64,000 nucleotides of DNA, taken from contig JAPQWV010000482.1 in the NCBI GenBank assembly GCA_027422505.1, positions 1 to 64,000 of the forward strand, given 5' to 3'. The position numbers were made by a program, and so were the translations under genes. Each line of letters opens with the position of its first letter. Position 1 is the stretch's first letter. The notes under the pieces were generated by a model. It was not told where the DNA came from. It ran no database searches and was given only the letters and a program-made list of their open reading frames with translations. Shown piece after piece: positions 20,990 to 33,465 of this stretch. Source of the stretch: Craterostigma plantagineum. Lineage: Eukaryota; Streptophyta; Magnoliopsida; Lamiales; Linderniaceae.

Positions 20990-21960
20990 ATTTAATATTA
21001 CCACATTGCCTGCAAATAGTACCACATGTCCGATAAACAATAACAATATAAACAAAGGTTATACCACAATTGTAGCTACAAGAACCACAAAATAGCTAAT
21101 CAATACCACATTGCTATTTCGATTAATTTCGTTCGTAAATTCATTTCGTTGGGATGTATAAGATTGACATTCACGGAAATAAGTGATATGATGAAGCCAA
21201 ATCACAAAATTTCATTAAAACACACGTTTTACGAATGTTGATATCAATATGTGAAAGTTGAGATCAAAAGTCATGTAAACACATAGCTCTTCTTTCACAA
21301 AATATACTAGTACCTCTTTTGATGAGACATAACATTATGAATTCCATCGCAAACGTATTCACAGTTCAACATTAAAGCACGGAGAACATTTAATAGACCA
21401 TAAACTGAAAATTTGAGACCTCAAACTAAACGATCGAAGCAAAATGGATTTTTGAGCGTAAATAATGAAATGTTTTAGAATATTACCACATTACCTGCAA
21501 ATAATACCACATGTCTGATATAAAAAAACAAGACCAATCGAATTTATGACACAATGTTTGGTGTAGATACCACATAATACGTTTTCCAGTATAACATCAT
21601 TAATTAGATTAATTTTGTTCGTAAGTTCACTTTTTCCGAATGTATAAGATTTATGTTGATGTAAGTATGTGATTTCACTAAGTTAACAAACCAAATTCAC
21701 TTAAAGACATGTTATGTTAATGTTGATATCAATATGTGAAAGTTGAGAGCAAAAGTCATGTAAACACATAGCTCTTCTTTCACAAAATATACTAGTATCT
21801 CCTTTGATGAGACATAACGTTATGAATGTCATCACAAACGTATTCAAAGTTCAACATTAAAGCACGAACAACATTTAGTAGACCATAAACTCAAAATTCG
21901 AGACCCCAAACCCTAAATAATCGAAAAATTATGGATTTGTGAGCGAGATTAATGAAATTT
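20990..21960 (+). repeat. Tandem block B: two units of about 486 bp
   Basis: ATTACCACATTGCCTGCAAA (20,996) returns near 21,483, and ATATCAATATGTGAAAGTTG (21,240) near 21,726, followed by about 150 bp of close match. Unit sequence differs from block A although the period is the same. Confidence 0.8.
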
Positions 21961-22289
21961 TTATTGTGGTATGCAAAATTTATTATGCAGTATCAGTATC
22001 TACAATAGTGTTAAAAATTGCATTTGTTCTGTTATTTTATTTCGAAATGAGTGATTTGGTACCGGATAAACCACGTTTTATACCTCCTAACTAGAGGGAT
22101 GTACCACATTATTTGACGAGCTCCCTTGTTGCCAAATATGACAATTCCCCCCTAAATTATTGACATCCCGCCTAAATTATTGAAATCCCACCTAAACTGG
22201 ATAACACAAGTTACATAAAGAATAACAATTAATAACTTACTGGTACCACTTCTATATTTCAAAAAATTAGGCAAAAATATGGCGATTGT

Positions 22290-23220
22290 GTTTAAATTTC
22301 AGCAACCTTGAGCGAAGAACAATAGAGCCAACACTGTGTCTCAGTGATTTGATCAGGATATGGTCTCTCGAATTTGTGCGAAGTATCTTCAATTTCGACC
22401 GAATCGGGATTCAATTTCACCGATTTTAATTATTTGCGTCAAAATAATTCCGAAAATATACCCGTAAAGTCGAGCATTTCGAGACCTCATAACATAATAA
22501 ACCGTCTAGGACACACTCAACTTGGTGTGGTGTAGGATGTATGTTCGTGCATATGGAAATAATATATACGGTAATTGTTTCGATCGAGTTTCCATTGTTA
22601 TAAAGATACCAAATAATAGGAATTTGGTACCTAATACGGCTTACTGCTACCTTTAAATCAAAACGTATACCAAATGAGAGTCTTTCAATACCTATTAACT
22701 ATTTTACTAGGACAGATGCGTGACAGTCCGTACCACGTTCTCGGAACAGTGGTTTAGGCAACAATCCGCGATTAAATTTCGGCAAACCTTGAGCAACGAA
22801 CAATAGAGTCAATACGGTGTTTCAGTGATCTATTCAGGATATGGGTCTCTCAAATTTGTACAAAATATCTTCAATTTCGACCGAATCGGAATTCGATTTC
22901 AGCGTGTTTTTTTATTATTTGCGTCAAAAGAATTCGAAAAATTTACCCGTAAAATCGAACATTCGAGACCTAAATAACATGATAAACCGTCTAGGACACA
23001 CCCAACTTGGTTTGGTGCAGGATCTGTGTTCGTGCAGATGGAAATAATATACGACCAATTGTTTCGATCGAGTTTCCACTGTTATATCGATACCATATGA
23101 TAGGCATTTGGTACCAAATCCAGCTTACCGTGACCTTTATATCAGTATATATATACCATATGACAGCTTATCAATACCTATTAACTATTTTACGATGACA
23201 GATGTATGACAATTCATACC
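22290..23220 (+). repeat. Tandem block C: two units of about 482 bp
   Basis: The segments starting near 22,303 and 22,785 share CCTTGAGC, GAACAATAGAGYCAA, TTCAATTTCGACCGAATCGG and, further on, AAACCGTCTAGGACACAC and GTTTCGATCGAGTTTCCA. Non-coding. Confidence 0.8.
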
Positions 23221-23222
23221 AC

Positions 23223-23637
23223 GTGTTCTTATTATTTGCGTCAAAAGAGTTCGAAGATATACCCGTAAAATCGAACATTTCGAGACCTGAATATCAAAAT
23301 AAACCCTCGTGGGTAGATCGAGTTTCGTTTCCAAGGATCGTTCGAACGAAAATAGAAATCTGCGAAGATTTTTTATCGTAAAAAAAGTGGTTAACGATGG
23401 GTCTCTCGAATTTGTACAAAATATCTTCAATTTCGACCAAATCGGGAGTCGATTTTATCGTGTTCTTATTATTTGCGTCAAAAGAGTTCGAAGATATACC
23501 CGTAAAATCGAACATTTCGAGACCTGAATATCAAAATAAACCCTCGTGGGTAGATCGAGTTTCGTTTCCAAGGATCGTTCGAACGAAAATAGAAATCTGC
23601 GAAGATTTTTTATCGTAAAAAAAGTGGTTAACGATGG
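23223..23637 (+). repeat. Near-perfect 237-bp direct duplication (partial second and first unit edges)
   Basis: About 178 bp starting TGTTCTTATTATTTGCGTCA at 23,223 repeats almost base for base at 23,460, so the step is 237 bp. It contains AGATCGAGTTTCGTTTCC and GTTCGAACGAAAATAGAAAT. High identity marks it as much younger than blocks A-C. Confidence 0.9.
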
Positions 23638-24539
23638 TAACAGAAAACATGTTCTGGATACCACTTATTATACAGCTTTTGTAGGGTATTTTGGTCAGAT
23701 CAACTTCTTGGACCTTTTCTCTAACTTTGAAAGATATCGGGTCCTTTTTAATGAACTTTATACTGACAGGAGCTGAACTATATTATGAAACTTAAAGAGG
23801 GCCTGATTCTTAAAAGCCCCAAAAATCTAGGGGTCTTTGGAGTTCAGGTCACATCAAAATTTAAAATTTGGATTCAGACCATTATCAGAGTAAACATAGT
23901 TTGAAGGACCTATTTTGTGGAAAATTTATAGAAAAAGAACTAAAATTCGATTTGAGTAAAATACCCCTGCAAAACTGTTAGAAGAAGAGGTATCCGACAC
24001 ATTTTTTCTGTTATTTTCACAAGATATTGTTTTGGCAGATATAAAAGTGTTATAGGAAGCCAATATTGCGTTACTGTAGGGTTTATAGGTGGTATTAGCT
24101 GAACAAAAATTTAGCTTTTGCGATTGAAATTTCTCGTACATTTTATCTACATTCTTACGAACAACCCCTGCACAATTCGATATGTTCTCATTGTTTACTA
24201 CGATCTTTACGTCATCAACTGTGAGATTAGCAATATGATTTTTCGAAATTCTTGATGCAAATAAGAAAAAACAATTGTGGATCAAATCATATTTTCGGCC
24301 AAAATTACAGCTAATAAATTACAGCTAATAAATTACAGCTAATATGAATAAATTCGAGTGACCCATAGCATGCACATTACGTTGCACCATCGGGTTGTCT
24401 CCATCGTTCGTCGTTGACGATTATGGGAACTGAAAATGAAATTACTGGAAAAATTTAGAGTACATAATTGTTCCTTAAAAGTGATATGAATTTAAGAGAT
24501 TTTGTCATCGTGGAACACATGAGAGGTATTTTTTTCAGA
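23638..24539. other. Non-coding remainder of the repeat region
   Basis: Contains TATTTTGGTCAGATCAAC and CAGACCATTATCAGAG motifs resembling those at 19,020-19,160, suggesting that the whole 19.0-24.5 kb block is one large non-coding element. No ORF of known family. TRIM-like trinucleotide duplicates occur near 24,300-24,345 (AATTACAGCTAAT repeated three times). Confidence 0.35.
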
Positions 24540-24544
24540 CATAT
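24540..24544. repeat. TSD (CATAT) of the outer copia-related element
   Basis: CATAT here and at 42,084-42,088 flank the LTRs exactly. Confidence 0.85.
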
Positions 24545-24901
24545 TGTTGGAACTATTTAATTGTATTCAATTAATATAGTTGTCTTAGTCTTGCTATGCA
24601 AATTAGTAGTCTTGGGCTAAATTGTAATTAGTCATTTTGTAGGATTACTTGTGTAAATACCACGAGGTGGTATATATAAGTGAACTCCTTATAAGTAAGG
24701 AGTGTGTTGTAGCAAGGAATCAGAATCGAAATACAAGAATTAGAATTTTAGAGAGAAATTAGCACCAAACCCTTGCTTGAGCTCCAAGTCATTTCTCTCC
24801 AAAGCTTAATTGGTAAATCTCGATCTTTAGCTTTATAATTCGTTAAATTTACAATCTGTTCTTCGTAGATTCGATCTAGGTTGGATATTAGGGGTCTAAC
24901 A
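24545..24901 (+). repeat. 5' LTR of the outer element
   Basis: Contains a TATA-like GGTATATATAAGTG near 24,669 followed by AACTCCTTATAAGTAAGGAG, an inverted repeat around the likely transcription start. Ends CTAACA, three bases from the PBS. Confidence 0.9.
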
Positions 24902-26956
24902 ATTGGTATCAGAGCAAAACGTGTTAGGATTTCGATTAAATTTGGACTGATTTTTATTTTTTTGAAACTGATTTTCATTTGCGTGCACTATTCTTCATCA
25001 GAATTGGATTTAATTCTTCACAATTCGATTTGATTTGCTGTTATTGATGTTCGATTATGTGTTTCTATTTGATATGAGCCTGCTTGTGTCCAATCGAACG
25101 AATAATCTCTGCGAATTTTGCAGATTTGAGCTACAATGTTCTTCACAGCCTTAATATGATTTTCTATAAATTGGACTGATTTTGCTTTGATTGTGCTAAA
25201 TTGAGTGTTTGTTCTTGTAAAATGCATGATTTCGATCGATTACCCAGAGTTTTACAAATTAACTTGTTGTTTTCAGTCGGATTCGTGGTAAATTGTGTTC
25301 TTCGTGTTCTTCGTAAAATTCATTCGATTTCTCAAAAATTCATCATGTTTTGCTGTTTCTAGATTTGATTCTGTGTTAGAACTGTTGTTCCATGATTTTC
25401 GAATGGTAACCCATGCTTAAACTGCATTATTAATTGTTTTGGGATGAATTCTGAATTTTCTGCAATGTGTTCGTAAGCTTCAGTGATAGTTTTTCGATAC
25501 AATACTGTTTGAAAAAGCTGAAGAGCGACAAAGTACTTGAGCGATCGAGAAACTTATGCGAGCGAAAAACTTAGCTAATGACAAAAACCAACCGTACATA
25601 CTAACAATCGTAAAATTTAGCTAGCGAAAAACACTACTGATATCATCGAGAAACTACCAATTGAAAAACAGTTCTACTCACATGATCGAATTTTCTGATT
25701 TTTTTTAATTGATCGACAAAACCCAAATTGGAACTTCAACCACTATTCACAGTTCGATGTCAAAATCTTGTTGCAAATTGATGTTTCTAGGCTTCGATTG
25801 AGGGTCTCTTAACATCTTTGTGCTAAAATCTGGTCAATCGAAACAATATCTTGTGCCAATTTAAAAAAAAATTAATCGGAATCCCCTTTTGAGTGTTCTT
25901 GGTGAAATTTCGAGAAAATCGATTGATTTCGCTTATAATGTGTTGAATTGCCTGCTCGGATTTGTTAATGTACTCGTTTCTATCAATAACCCAGAGTGAA
26001 TTTGAACAATTTTATCTTTGATCGAGAATTCTTTGATTTGTCCCTTGCGTCGGGTTTCTCGCTTGTCTCTGTTCTTCGAGTTCGTCATCGAAAAAATGTT
26101 TCACGCTAGCGGAATCAGGTCAACACGAAAACTTGGGTCAACGACCGAAAAATTCGATCGTGAAATTCTCTCTATCGAAAAATCGTTTGGAAACCCTTAT
26201 CTATCGTGAAAGTCTGAATTCATCTTCACGTAAATTGCAGGCCAACATTACATTCTAAGCCAAAATTTTTATTTTAGTGCCAATAGGTATAGTTTGATCC
26301 CTAATAGTTTCCAATTTAGTCCAGAAAGTTCTGTTTTAGTCCTAAACTTTCAATTTAACCCCGAAACTTTCAATTTAGTGGGTTTCTCACTCATGTACGT
26401 GATTTTACGATCGCAAATCTTTGTTTAGTTGCTGTTGCAGGTTGTCGTCGCAAAACTTGTTTTTCGCCCGCAAAACTTTTTGCGATCAAAAAATTTGATT
26501 CTAAAAGGTTTAGATATTAAAATCTCAAAATGACGACGTTTTGTCAAATTGAAAAACTTTTACGATCGTAAATTTTAACTGTTTGAAATTCAAAACTATT
26601 CTCTAGAAACAGTACCTTGTCGAAAAATTTAACAATCGAAAACAGTGCTCTACAGCTCCAGTCGAAAAACTTTTAATCGAGAATTATTTTCGATCAAAAG
26701 TAGTGCCTTATATTGACATTAAAAAAACTTAAAACAACTTAATAATTTTTTTTCGATCGAAGACAGTAACCTTCAAATTGGCACATTATAGAAAAAGCTT
26801 TTGGTATTACTCTAAGAATTTTTCAATCAAACCTTATTAAACCAAAAACTTTTCGAAACTGGAATTTTAATTTAATAGTATTAAAAAAAAATCCAAATCA
26901 CAAAACACGTCAACGATCAAAATATCCAACAAAAATTTAGACTACAATAAAACATC
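24902..26956 (+). other. Two-kilobase leader of the outer element
   Basis: PBS followed by AT-rich non-coding DNA up to the gag-like ATG at 26,957. It is unusually long for a copia leader and may include the packaging signal. Recurrent TTCGATCG/CGATCGAAAA motifs occur throughout. No ORF of known family. Confidence 0.5.
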
Positions 26957-27156
26957 ATGGATCCAAATATAAAGATTTTCCAAGACCAAGTAACAATCAA
27001 TTTTAATTCGGCAGTGAGACATTATGAAAAATATAAGAATGAACTTGAAAATGTTAGAACACTCGAGGCTAAGATAGAAACCTTAGAAATAAAGGTTAAG
27101 GAACTTAGCAGAAATTCTGATGTAGTCAAAGTAAAGGAAAATCAGGACGCGTGTAG
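26957..27156 (+). pseudogene. Gag-like ORF of the outer element, 5' part
   Basis: Begins MDPNIKIFQDQ and continues as a heptad-rich coiled coil (YEKYKNELENV, LEAKIETLEIKVKEL). It is cut at about residue 66 by the Athila element; the next residues are LTR-encoded. The 3' part resumes at 38,191. Not a recognised capsid domain; a copia gag with extended coiled coil is my inference from position. Confidence 0.55.
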
Positions 27157-28182
27157 AGATGCGAACGATGTTGGTCACGGCCGTGACGGCCCATGTCCCA
27201 GGCCGTGACCAACACGGGAATCAGTATAAAAAGCCCAAATTTGACCCAGAAAAAGACACAACTCACCAGAGATCAAATCCAAACCATCTAGGGACGAATT
27301 TAGGGCGAAAAGAACACGGAATTACATCCCGGAGCGCAAGAGACGGAACAAAGATGCAATCACGCCCAATTGATCAGAGAACGAAGATTTATCAAGCAAG
27401 CATCGATAATTCGCCAGTATTCAAGATCATGAGTTCTTCTTCTCTGTTCTCTACAATCTTCGTTGTTATCTCGTCTATTATGAGTAGCTAATTTCCCTTT
27501 GTGTTTGGGATTAGATGAACGCTAGGATTAGTCGTACTTAAGACGTATATTATAGTGACTTTGTGCTTTTGACTATTTATCGTTCTATGAATATGTTTCG
27601 TCGCTTTAATATGTCCATGTGTTAAAGTGATCGTGTGGAAAAATGTTTAGGGCGACAGCTAAACAACGTTTAGGCCGTTCATAGAAGATAGGATTCGGGT
27701 ATAGGGCGAAAGCAAATACTCGATCTTCGTCGTTAGTAATTATTGAATCTAGATACCCGCGAGCGTTTAGGGCAACAGCAAATTCGCGAGCGGGTAGGAA
27801 ATTACTGCGATTTAGTCAAGATCTCGTAGGAACGATTTTATTGTCTTAGTCGATAACACCTAGCGGGATTCGAATCCCGAGCACATCTTTATTATCTGAA
27901 GCTTCGTATCAGTTTTAAGCGTATTATTTGAATCTCTAGTTGATTTAGGAGCAATCTGTTAGGTTAAGTCGTCAAACAACTTGCGTATTTTATTAAGGTT
28001 AAATATCGAGTCGATAGGTCATTACTAGTACTTGATTTATTCCTCGTGTTCGATGCTCGTTTCTCACTTTACTACACTACAAACGATAGGTCCACTGCCT
28101 ATCGCACGTCGGTGACAGTAATTTACTATTCGTTTTAATTATTACATGTCGCACTTTTCATTCACACACCACGTGTCGATCA
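27157..28182 (+). repeat. Athila 5' LTR, missing its first ~370 bp
   Basis: Matches 37,166-38,190 of the 3' LTR but lacks the equivalent of 36,790-37,165, including the TGATAAAC start. It ends GTGTCGATCA before the PBS. Confidence 0.85.
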
Positions 28183-28620
28183 AGTTTTAGGCGCCGTTGC
28201 CGGGGAGTAAATTGATATTAGGAACACCGTAGTTCGGTACTTTAGCCACTGTGATTTCGACGTTTTCTTTGCTTTTACTGTTTGCGTTACTTGTGTTATT
28301 TGCATTAGTTGTTTTCCTGCGTCGTTATTGATTTCGTATTCTTATTCGGCGTATTTGTTTGCTTTTTCGCTAATTTTTATTTCTTACTCATTGAAGGCAC
28401 GATTCAGCGGTGAATGACCCGAAGCCATCCATCGGGCCCCATCGTTGACGCAGACCCGGATTTCGAACGAAAGTTGCGAAGGAAGCTTAAGTACGATACC
28501 GAAGGAGCATCCACTAGCTCTCAGGACCGCTTAGTTAGCTATTCAGAGGATAGTTCCCAGGAATCCATCCAAAATTAACGTGTAGAGGCAGCCGTAGATA
28601 GTCCCTACACAGAAGTAGAC

Positions 28621-29866
28621 ATGGCGGACCACCGAGTGCCCGTCCATAACATTCCCGAGGAGGAACCATCACTTCAGGACCTCCTCAAGAATGCCGCGCT
28701 AGGCGGTACGGAGTCGGCAATTGTCATTCCACCGATCGAGAACAACAATTTTGAATTGAAGCACTCTTGGCTTCAGATGATTTTCCAGACGGCCCAGTTC
28801 GAGGGCAACCCCGATGACGATCCTTACTCCCATCTGAAGGCGTTTCTGACGGTGACCGACACCATCAAAATCAATGGTGTTCCGGGCGACGCGATTAAGC
28901 TCATGTTGTTCCCGTTCTCTTTGAAGTTCAGAGCCAAGGATTGGCTTGAGATGTTGCCACCTCGCTCGATCACCACCTGGGAGGAGCTGCGAGCCGCATT
29001 TATAGGCCATTACTTCCCACTGTCGAAGGTGCTACGATTGAAGACAGAAATCTCGTTATTCCATCAGAAGGAGTCTGAAAATCTCTACGAGGTGTGGGAG
29101 CGTTACAAGGCGTTATTGAAGAGATGCCCACAGCACGGGATGTCGAAGGCAGCCCAGATCAACAGGTTCCACGAGGGGCTCAACGACTAGACTGTCCATA
29201 TGCTAGACGGAGCCACCGGAGGAGGACTCATGAAGCTCAACGCGACCGACGCTTGGAACCTCATCGAGGACTACTCGAGGAACAGATTCATGAGGGGCAA
29301 TACCAGGATGAAGACGACAGGCGTATTTGGAGTGAGCGAGGAGACGGCCACTAATGCTAAGATCGAGGCGCTCCAGCAACAACTCGCCTCGACGAACTCT
29401 CAGTTGCAGACGGTGATTGGTGCATTGCTTCCCAAGTCCGGGCAGACTCAACCCATGAATGCCGTAACGACCACCGCACCGACGCAGCATACGCCTTACG
29501 TGCCCTTGCACGAAATTTGCGGAGCAGCCCACGAGACCTCAGATTGCCAACTTGGGCAGCCGCTGGAACACGTAGACTATATGGGAAATTACCAAGGTGG
29601 CCAGCGAAGTTTCCAGCCTCGGGCACATCCAAACCTGGCGTACGGGAATCAGAACCATCAGAGCCAAGGACCACCAGGATTTCAACCCAGACCTTTCGAA
29701 TTCCAGAACGGGCCACCACGACAGTACCAGAATGCGCCCGCGGGAGGATCCGACGACATGAGGGAGATGAATGACATGATGAAGACACTCCTCACGAATT
29801 TCAGCAGCACCACCGCAGCCCACGAGAGCCGTATGACGAAGATGGAGGAGTACAGAGGCGAACGAC
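28621..29866 (+). pseudogene. Athila gag, one nonsense codon
   Basis: The capsid region is recognisable by NNFELKHSWLQMI, FEGNPDDDPYSHLKAFL, GDAIKLMLFPFSLKFRAKDW, PRSITTWEELRAAF and ENLYEVWERYKALLKRCPQH. A TAG at 29,188-29,190 replaces the Gln that normally follows GLND, then the frame continues VHMLDGATGGG. A Gln/Pro-rich part with CGAAHETSDCQ (zinc-knuckle-like remnant) follows. At about 29,860 the frame shifts into the protease block. Gag would form the virus-like particle. Start chosen at MADHRVP, the first ATG before the capsid domain. Confidence 0.85.
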
Positions 29867-30841
29867 TTGCGTGCTCAGAACACAGATGCCTTGCTCAAAA
29901 AGCTGGAGCAGCAGATGGGCCAGATGGCGAAGCAGTTGGCTGGGCGTACCCAGGGATCGCTCCCAAGCTACACCGAGCCGAATCCTAAGGAGTACTGCAA
30001 GGCGGTGACGCTGAGGAATGGGCGAGAATTGCAAGAAGTGCCCGCCAAAAAGAAGGCCAAGGAGAATGCCAACTTTGAGAGCCATGACGAGCCCGAAGTT
30101 GAGGAGATCAGGGGCGACGATGTCGAGAAGGCCGACGCTGAGAAGGAGAAGGTCGAGCCCGAGAAGGAAAAGGTGACGGAGATCAAGCGGTTGAAGCCAT
30201 ACCAGCCGAAGATCCCATACCCAGCTCGACTGAAGAAGGACAAGAACGAGGCGCAGTTTGGTAAATTTATGGGTATGTGTAAAGAGTTACATATTAACTT
30301 ACCTTTCGTTGAAGCTATTATGCAGATGCCCAGCTTCGCCAAGTTCTTGAAGGATCTGCTGACGAACAGAAGGAAACTCGAACACGTCTCCACCGTTTGC
30401 CTAAGAGGAGAGTGCTCGGCGATTCTCCAAAGCAAGATCCCTAAGAAGCTCAAGGATCCAGAGAGTTTTACTATTCCCTGTCTTATAGGAGATTTAGTGA
30501 TTGAGCGTGCGTTAGCAGACCTAGGCGCTAGTATTAGCCTTATGCCGTATTCTATGTTCAAGCGTTTAGGATTAGGTGAGCCACGACCCACTAGAATGAG
30601 CCTCCAACTAGCTGATAGGTCGTTGAAGTATCCTCGAGGTGTTATCGAGGATGTCTTAGTTAAAGTCGATAAGTTTGTGATTCCCGCAGATCTCGTTATT
30701 TTAGATATAGAGGAAGATGAGAATGTTGCCTTGATTTTAGGTAGACTGTTCCTAGCGACGGGGGAAACCATGATAGACGTTAGGAATGGGACTTTGACCC
30801 TGACAGTAGACGGCGAGAAAGTTACTTTTAATATGGCCTAA
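29867..30841 (+). pseudogene. Athila gag C-terminus and aspartic protease
   Basis: Starts in the conserved KKLEQQMGQMAKQLAGR / GSLPSYTEPNPKEYCKAVTL region, passes a K/E-rich linker and reaches the protease: FTIPCLIGD, then the active-site motif ADLGASISLMPYSMF, a QLADRSLKYPRGVIEDVLV flap-like region and the conserved ALILGRLFLATG. The Asp of DLGAS is present. The frame is open through the protease and stops at 30,841. Confidence 0.85.
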
Positions 30842-31396
30842 TCGATGAAAAAGAGCGGCGGGCAAGATGATAAGTGTTACTTTTTGGACGTATTTGACCA
30901 CGACTTTCTCTTTTCCGTGCAAGGTCTGTCACAGGTTGATGATCACGACATGCATACACTTATGGCGATCGATGAGTGTGGGGAAGAGGTCGACGAGCCG
31001 ATCATAGCTATCGACGAGAGCAGCGAAGAGGACAAGGAAAAGAGCTCGGTCGAGGAGCCACCGGTCATGGAGTTGAAGCCGCTGCCCGACCACCTCGAGT
31101 ACGCGTTTCTGAGCAACAATGGAGGGCTGCTGGTCATCATCTCGTCGAACCTCGACGACGGACAGAAGGGCCAGCTCTTAGATGTGTTGAAGGCGCTCAA
31201 GAAGGCGTTGACGTGGAAGATATCCGGCATAAGGGGTATCAACCCGAGCTACTGCACGCACAAGATCCTCATGGAGAATGATTTCAAGCCGGTACGCCAA
31301 AGGCGGCTCAACCCCAACATGAAGGACGTGGTAAAGAAGGAGGTGATCAAATTGCTAGACGCGGGGATGATCTATCCCATTTCAGATAGCGCATAG
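30842..31396 (+). pseudogene. Athila protease-RT linker and start of RT
   Basis: Acidic linker, then PLPDHLEYAFL, GIRGINPSYCTHKI and RLNPNMKDVVKKEVIKLLDA, the conserved approach to Athila RT. A TAG near 31,394 stands where the Trp of the SPWVSPVQ motif is usual (G-to-A change). Confidence 0.8.
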
Positions 31397-32584
31397 GTCA
31401 GCCCGGTCCAGGTAGTTCCAAAGAAAGGAGGCATGACGGTCGTCACCAACGACAAGAAAGAACTAACCCCGACGAGAACCGTGACCGGATGGCGCGTCTG
31501 CATCGACTACAGGAAGTTGAACGATGCCACGCGAAAGGATCATTTCCCCTTACCATTTATTGATCAAATGCTAGAAAAGTTAGCGGGTCACTCATTTTAC
31601 TGTTTCCTTGATGGCTTGTCAGGTTATTTACAGATCCCCATAGCACCCGAGGACCAAGAAAAGACGACGTTCACTTGCCCGTTCGGGACGTTCGCGTACC
31701 GAAGGATGCTATTCGGCTTATGCAATGCCCCAGCCACCTTCCAGCGATGCATGATGGCCATATTCGACGAATTGGTAGGTGAGGTAATGGAGGTATTTAT
31801 GGACGATTTTTCTGTTTTCAGATCGTCGTTTGAAGCATGCTTGTCAAATCTGAAACTCGTACTCGCACGATGCGAGGAAACGAACTTGTCACTTAATTGG
31901 GAAAAGTGCCACTTCATGGTTCGAGAGGGCATAGTCCTCGGTCACAAGATCTCCTCTAAAGGGATCGAAGTTGACCGGGCAAAGTTAGAAACTATAAAGA
32001 AATTGCCTGTTCCCTCGAACGTGAAGTCGATTAGAAGCTTGTTAGGACATTTGGGATTTTATCGTAGGTTTATTAAGGATTTCTCTAAGATCGCAAGACC
32101 CATGTCTAGGTTTCTAGAAAAAGATGCCCCGTTCGATTTCAATGACGAGTGTCTGCATGCCTTTAATTTGCTTAAGGAGCGATTAGTCACAGCACCTATC
32201 ATGGTAGCCCCTGATTGGGGGCTGCCCTTTGAACTAATGTGTGATGCTAGTGACTATGCAGTTGGGGCCGTGCTAGGGCAGCGTAAAGACAACCATTTCA
32301 GACCGATCTACTATGCGAGTAAGACGTTAGACGCAGCCCAGGCCAATTACGCGACCACCGAAAAGGAGCTGTTGGCCGTCGTTTTCGCTTTTGACAAATT
32401 CAGGTCATATCTAATCCTATCTAAAGTTATTGTTTTTACTGACCACTCTGCTCTTAAGTTCTTGTTAGCAAAGCCCGACGCCAAGCCACGGCTAATTAGG
32501 TGGATCCTACTACTGCAAGAGTTCGACATCGAGATTCGCGACAAGAAAGGTGTAGAAAATGTGGCGGCGGATCACCTCTCTTGA
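31397..32584 (+). pseudogene. Athila reverse transcriptase and RNase H
   Basis: RT landmarks in order: [73 protein letters not shown] and the catalytic FMDDFSVF. RNase H follows: [31 protein letters not shown] and [13 protein letters not shown], to ADHLS. TGA at 32,582-32,584 lies where an Arg codon is normally found. Apart from this stop and the one before it, the domain is intact over about 390 codons. Confidence 0.9.
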
Positions 32585-33460
32585 CTAGAGGAGTCCAAGA
32601 TATATCAGAAGGACGAAAGGGCGATACACGATCGGTTTCCAGACGAGCACCTCTACGCGATACATATGGTAAGTGACGACACCCTGCAGATTATGCTAAC
32701 TATCTTGTTGCAAGGGTCCTACCAAAGGAGTACACGAGTCAGCAAAAGAAGAAATTCTTTTCTGAGTTGAGGTACTACTTTTGGGAAGACCCGTATCTTT
32801 TCAGGTGATGTGCAGACCAGGTAATACGGCGATGCGTGGCGGCCCCAGAATCGACACAGTTCCTTAGACATTGCCACAATGTACCAACAGGAGGACACTA
32901 CGCAGCAAACAGAACCGCTCAGAAGGTGTTGGAGAGTGGATTCTACTGGCCCACGATCTTCAAGGACGCCCAAAGGTACGTTGACACTTGTGATCAGTGT
33001 CAGCGCGCAGGTAATCTCTCCAAACGCGACGAAATGCCTCAGAATTTCATCTTGGTATGCGAGATATTCGATGTGTGGGGTATAGATTTTATGGGTCCAT
33101 TTCTTAGCTCATACAATAACAAGTACATCCTAGTTGCCGTCGATTATGTGTCTAAGTGGGCCGAGGCGCAAGCCTTATCCACAAACGACGCTAGGGTAGT
33201 CGTTAGATTTTTGCGAGCATTGTTTTCACGTTTTGGGGGCGCCTAGATGCATCATTAGTGATAGAGGCACTCACTTTTGTAACACCCAATTTGCATGCAC
33301 TTTAGAACGTTACGGTGTTAGACATAGCCTATCCACCCCGTACCATCCCCAAGCTAGTGGTCAAGTCGAAGTAGTGAATCGTGAGTTGAAACGCATTCTA
33401 GAGAAAACTACAGAGGGGAATTGCAGGGAGTTGGCGAACAAGTTGAATGATTAGTCTATG
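32585..33460 (+). pseudogene. Athila integrase, zinc and catalytic domains, frameshifted
   Basis: The HHCC zinc domain (LRHCH...[13 protein letters not shown]...CDQCQRAG) and catalytic core ([24 protein letters not shown]) are open from 32,836 to 33,243. A one-frame change there leads to [12 protein letters not shown] and [17 protein letters not shown], with the DDE Asp and Glu retained. The tract DALWAYRT to SPY is missing (small deletion near 33,455), and stops follow. Confidence 0.85.
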
Positions 33461-33465
33461 GATTA

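Noticed and set aside
27850..27890. tRNA B-box-like GGGATTCGAATCCC in the Athila LTR
   Set aside because: A short palindrome without an A box; part of the LTR in both copies.
28699..30771. Long minus-strand open frames opposite Athila gag and protease
   Set aside because: Antisense shadows of the real gag-pro frames.
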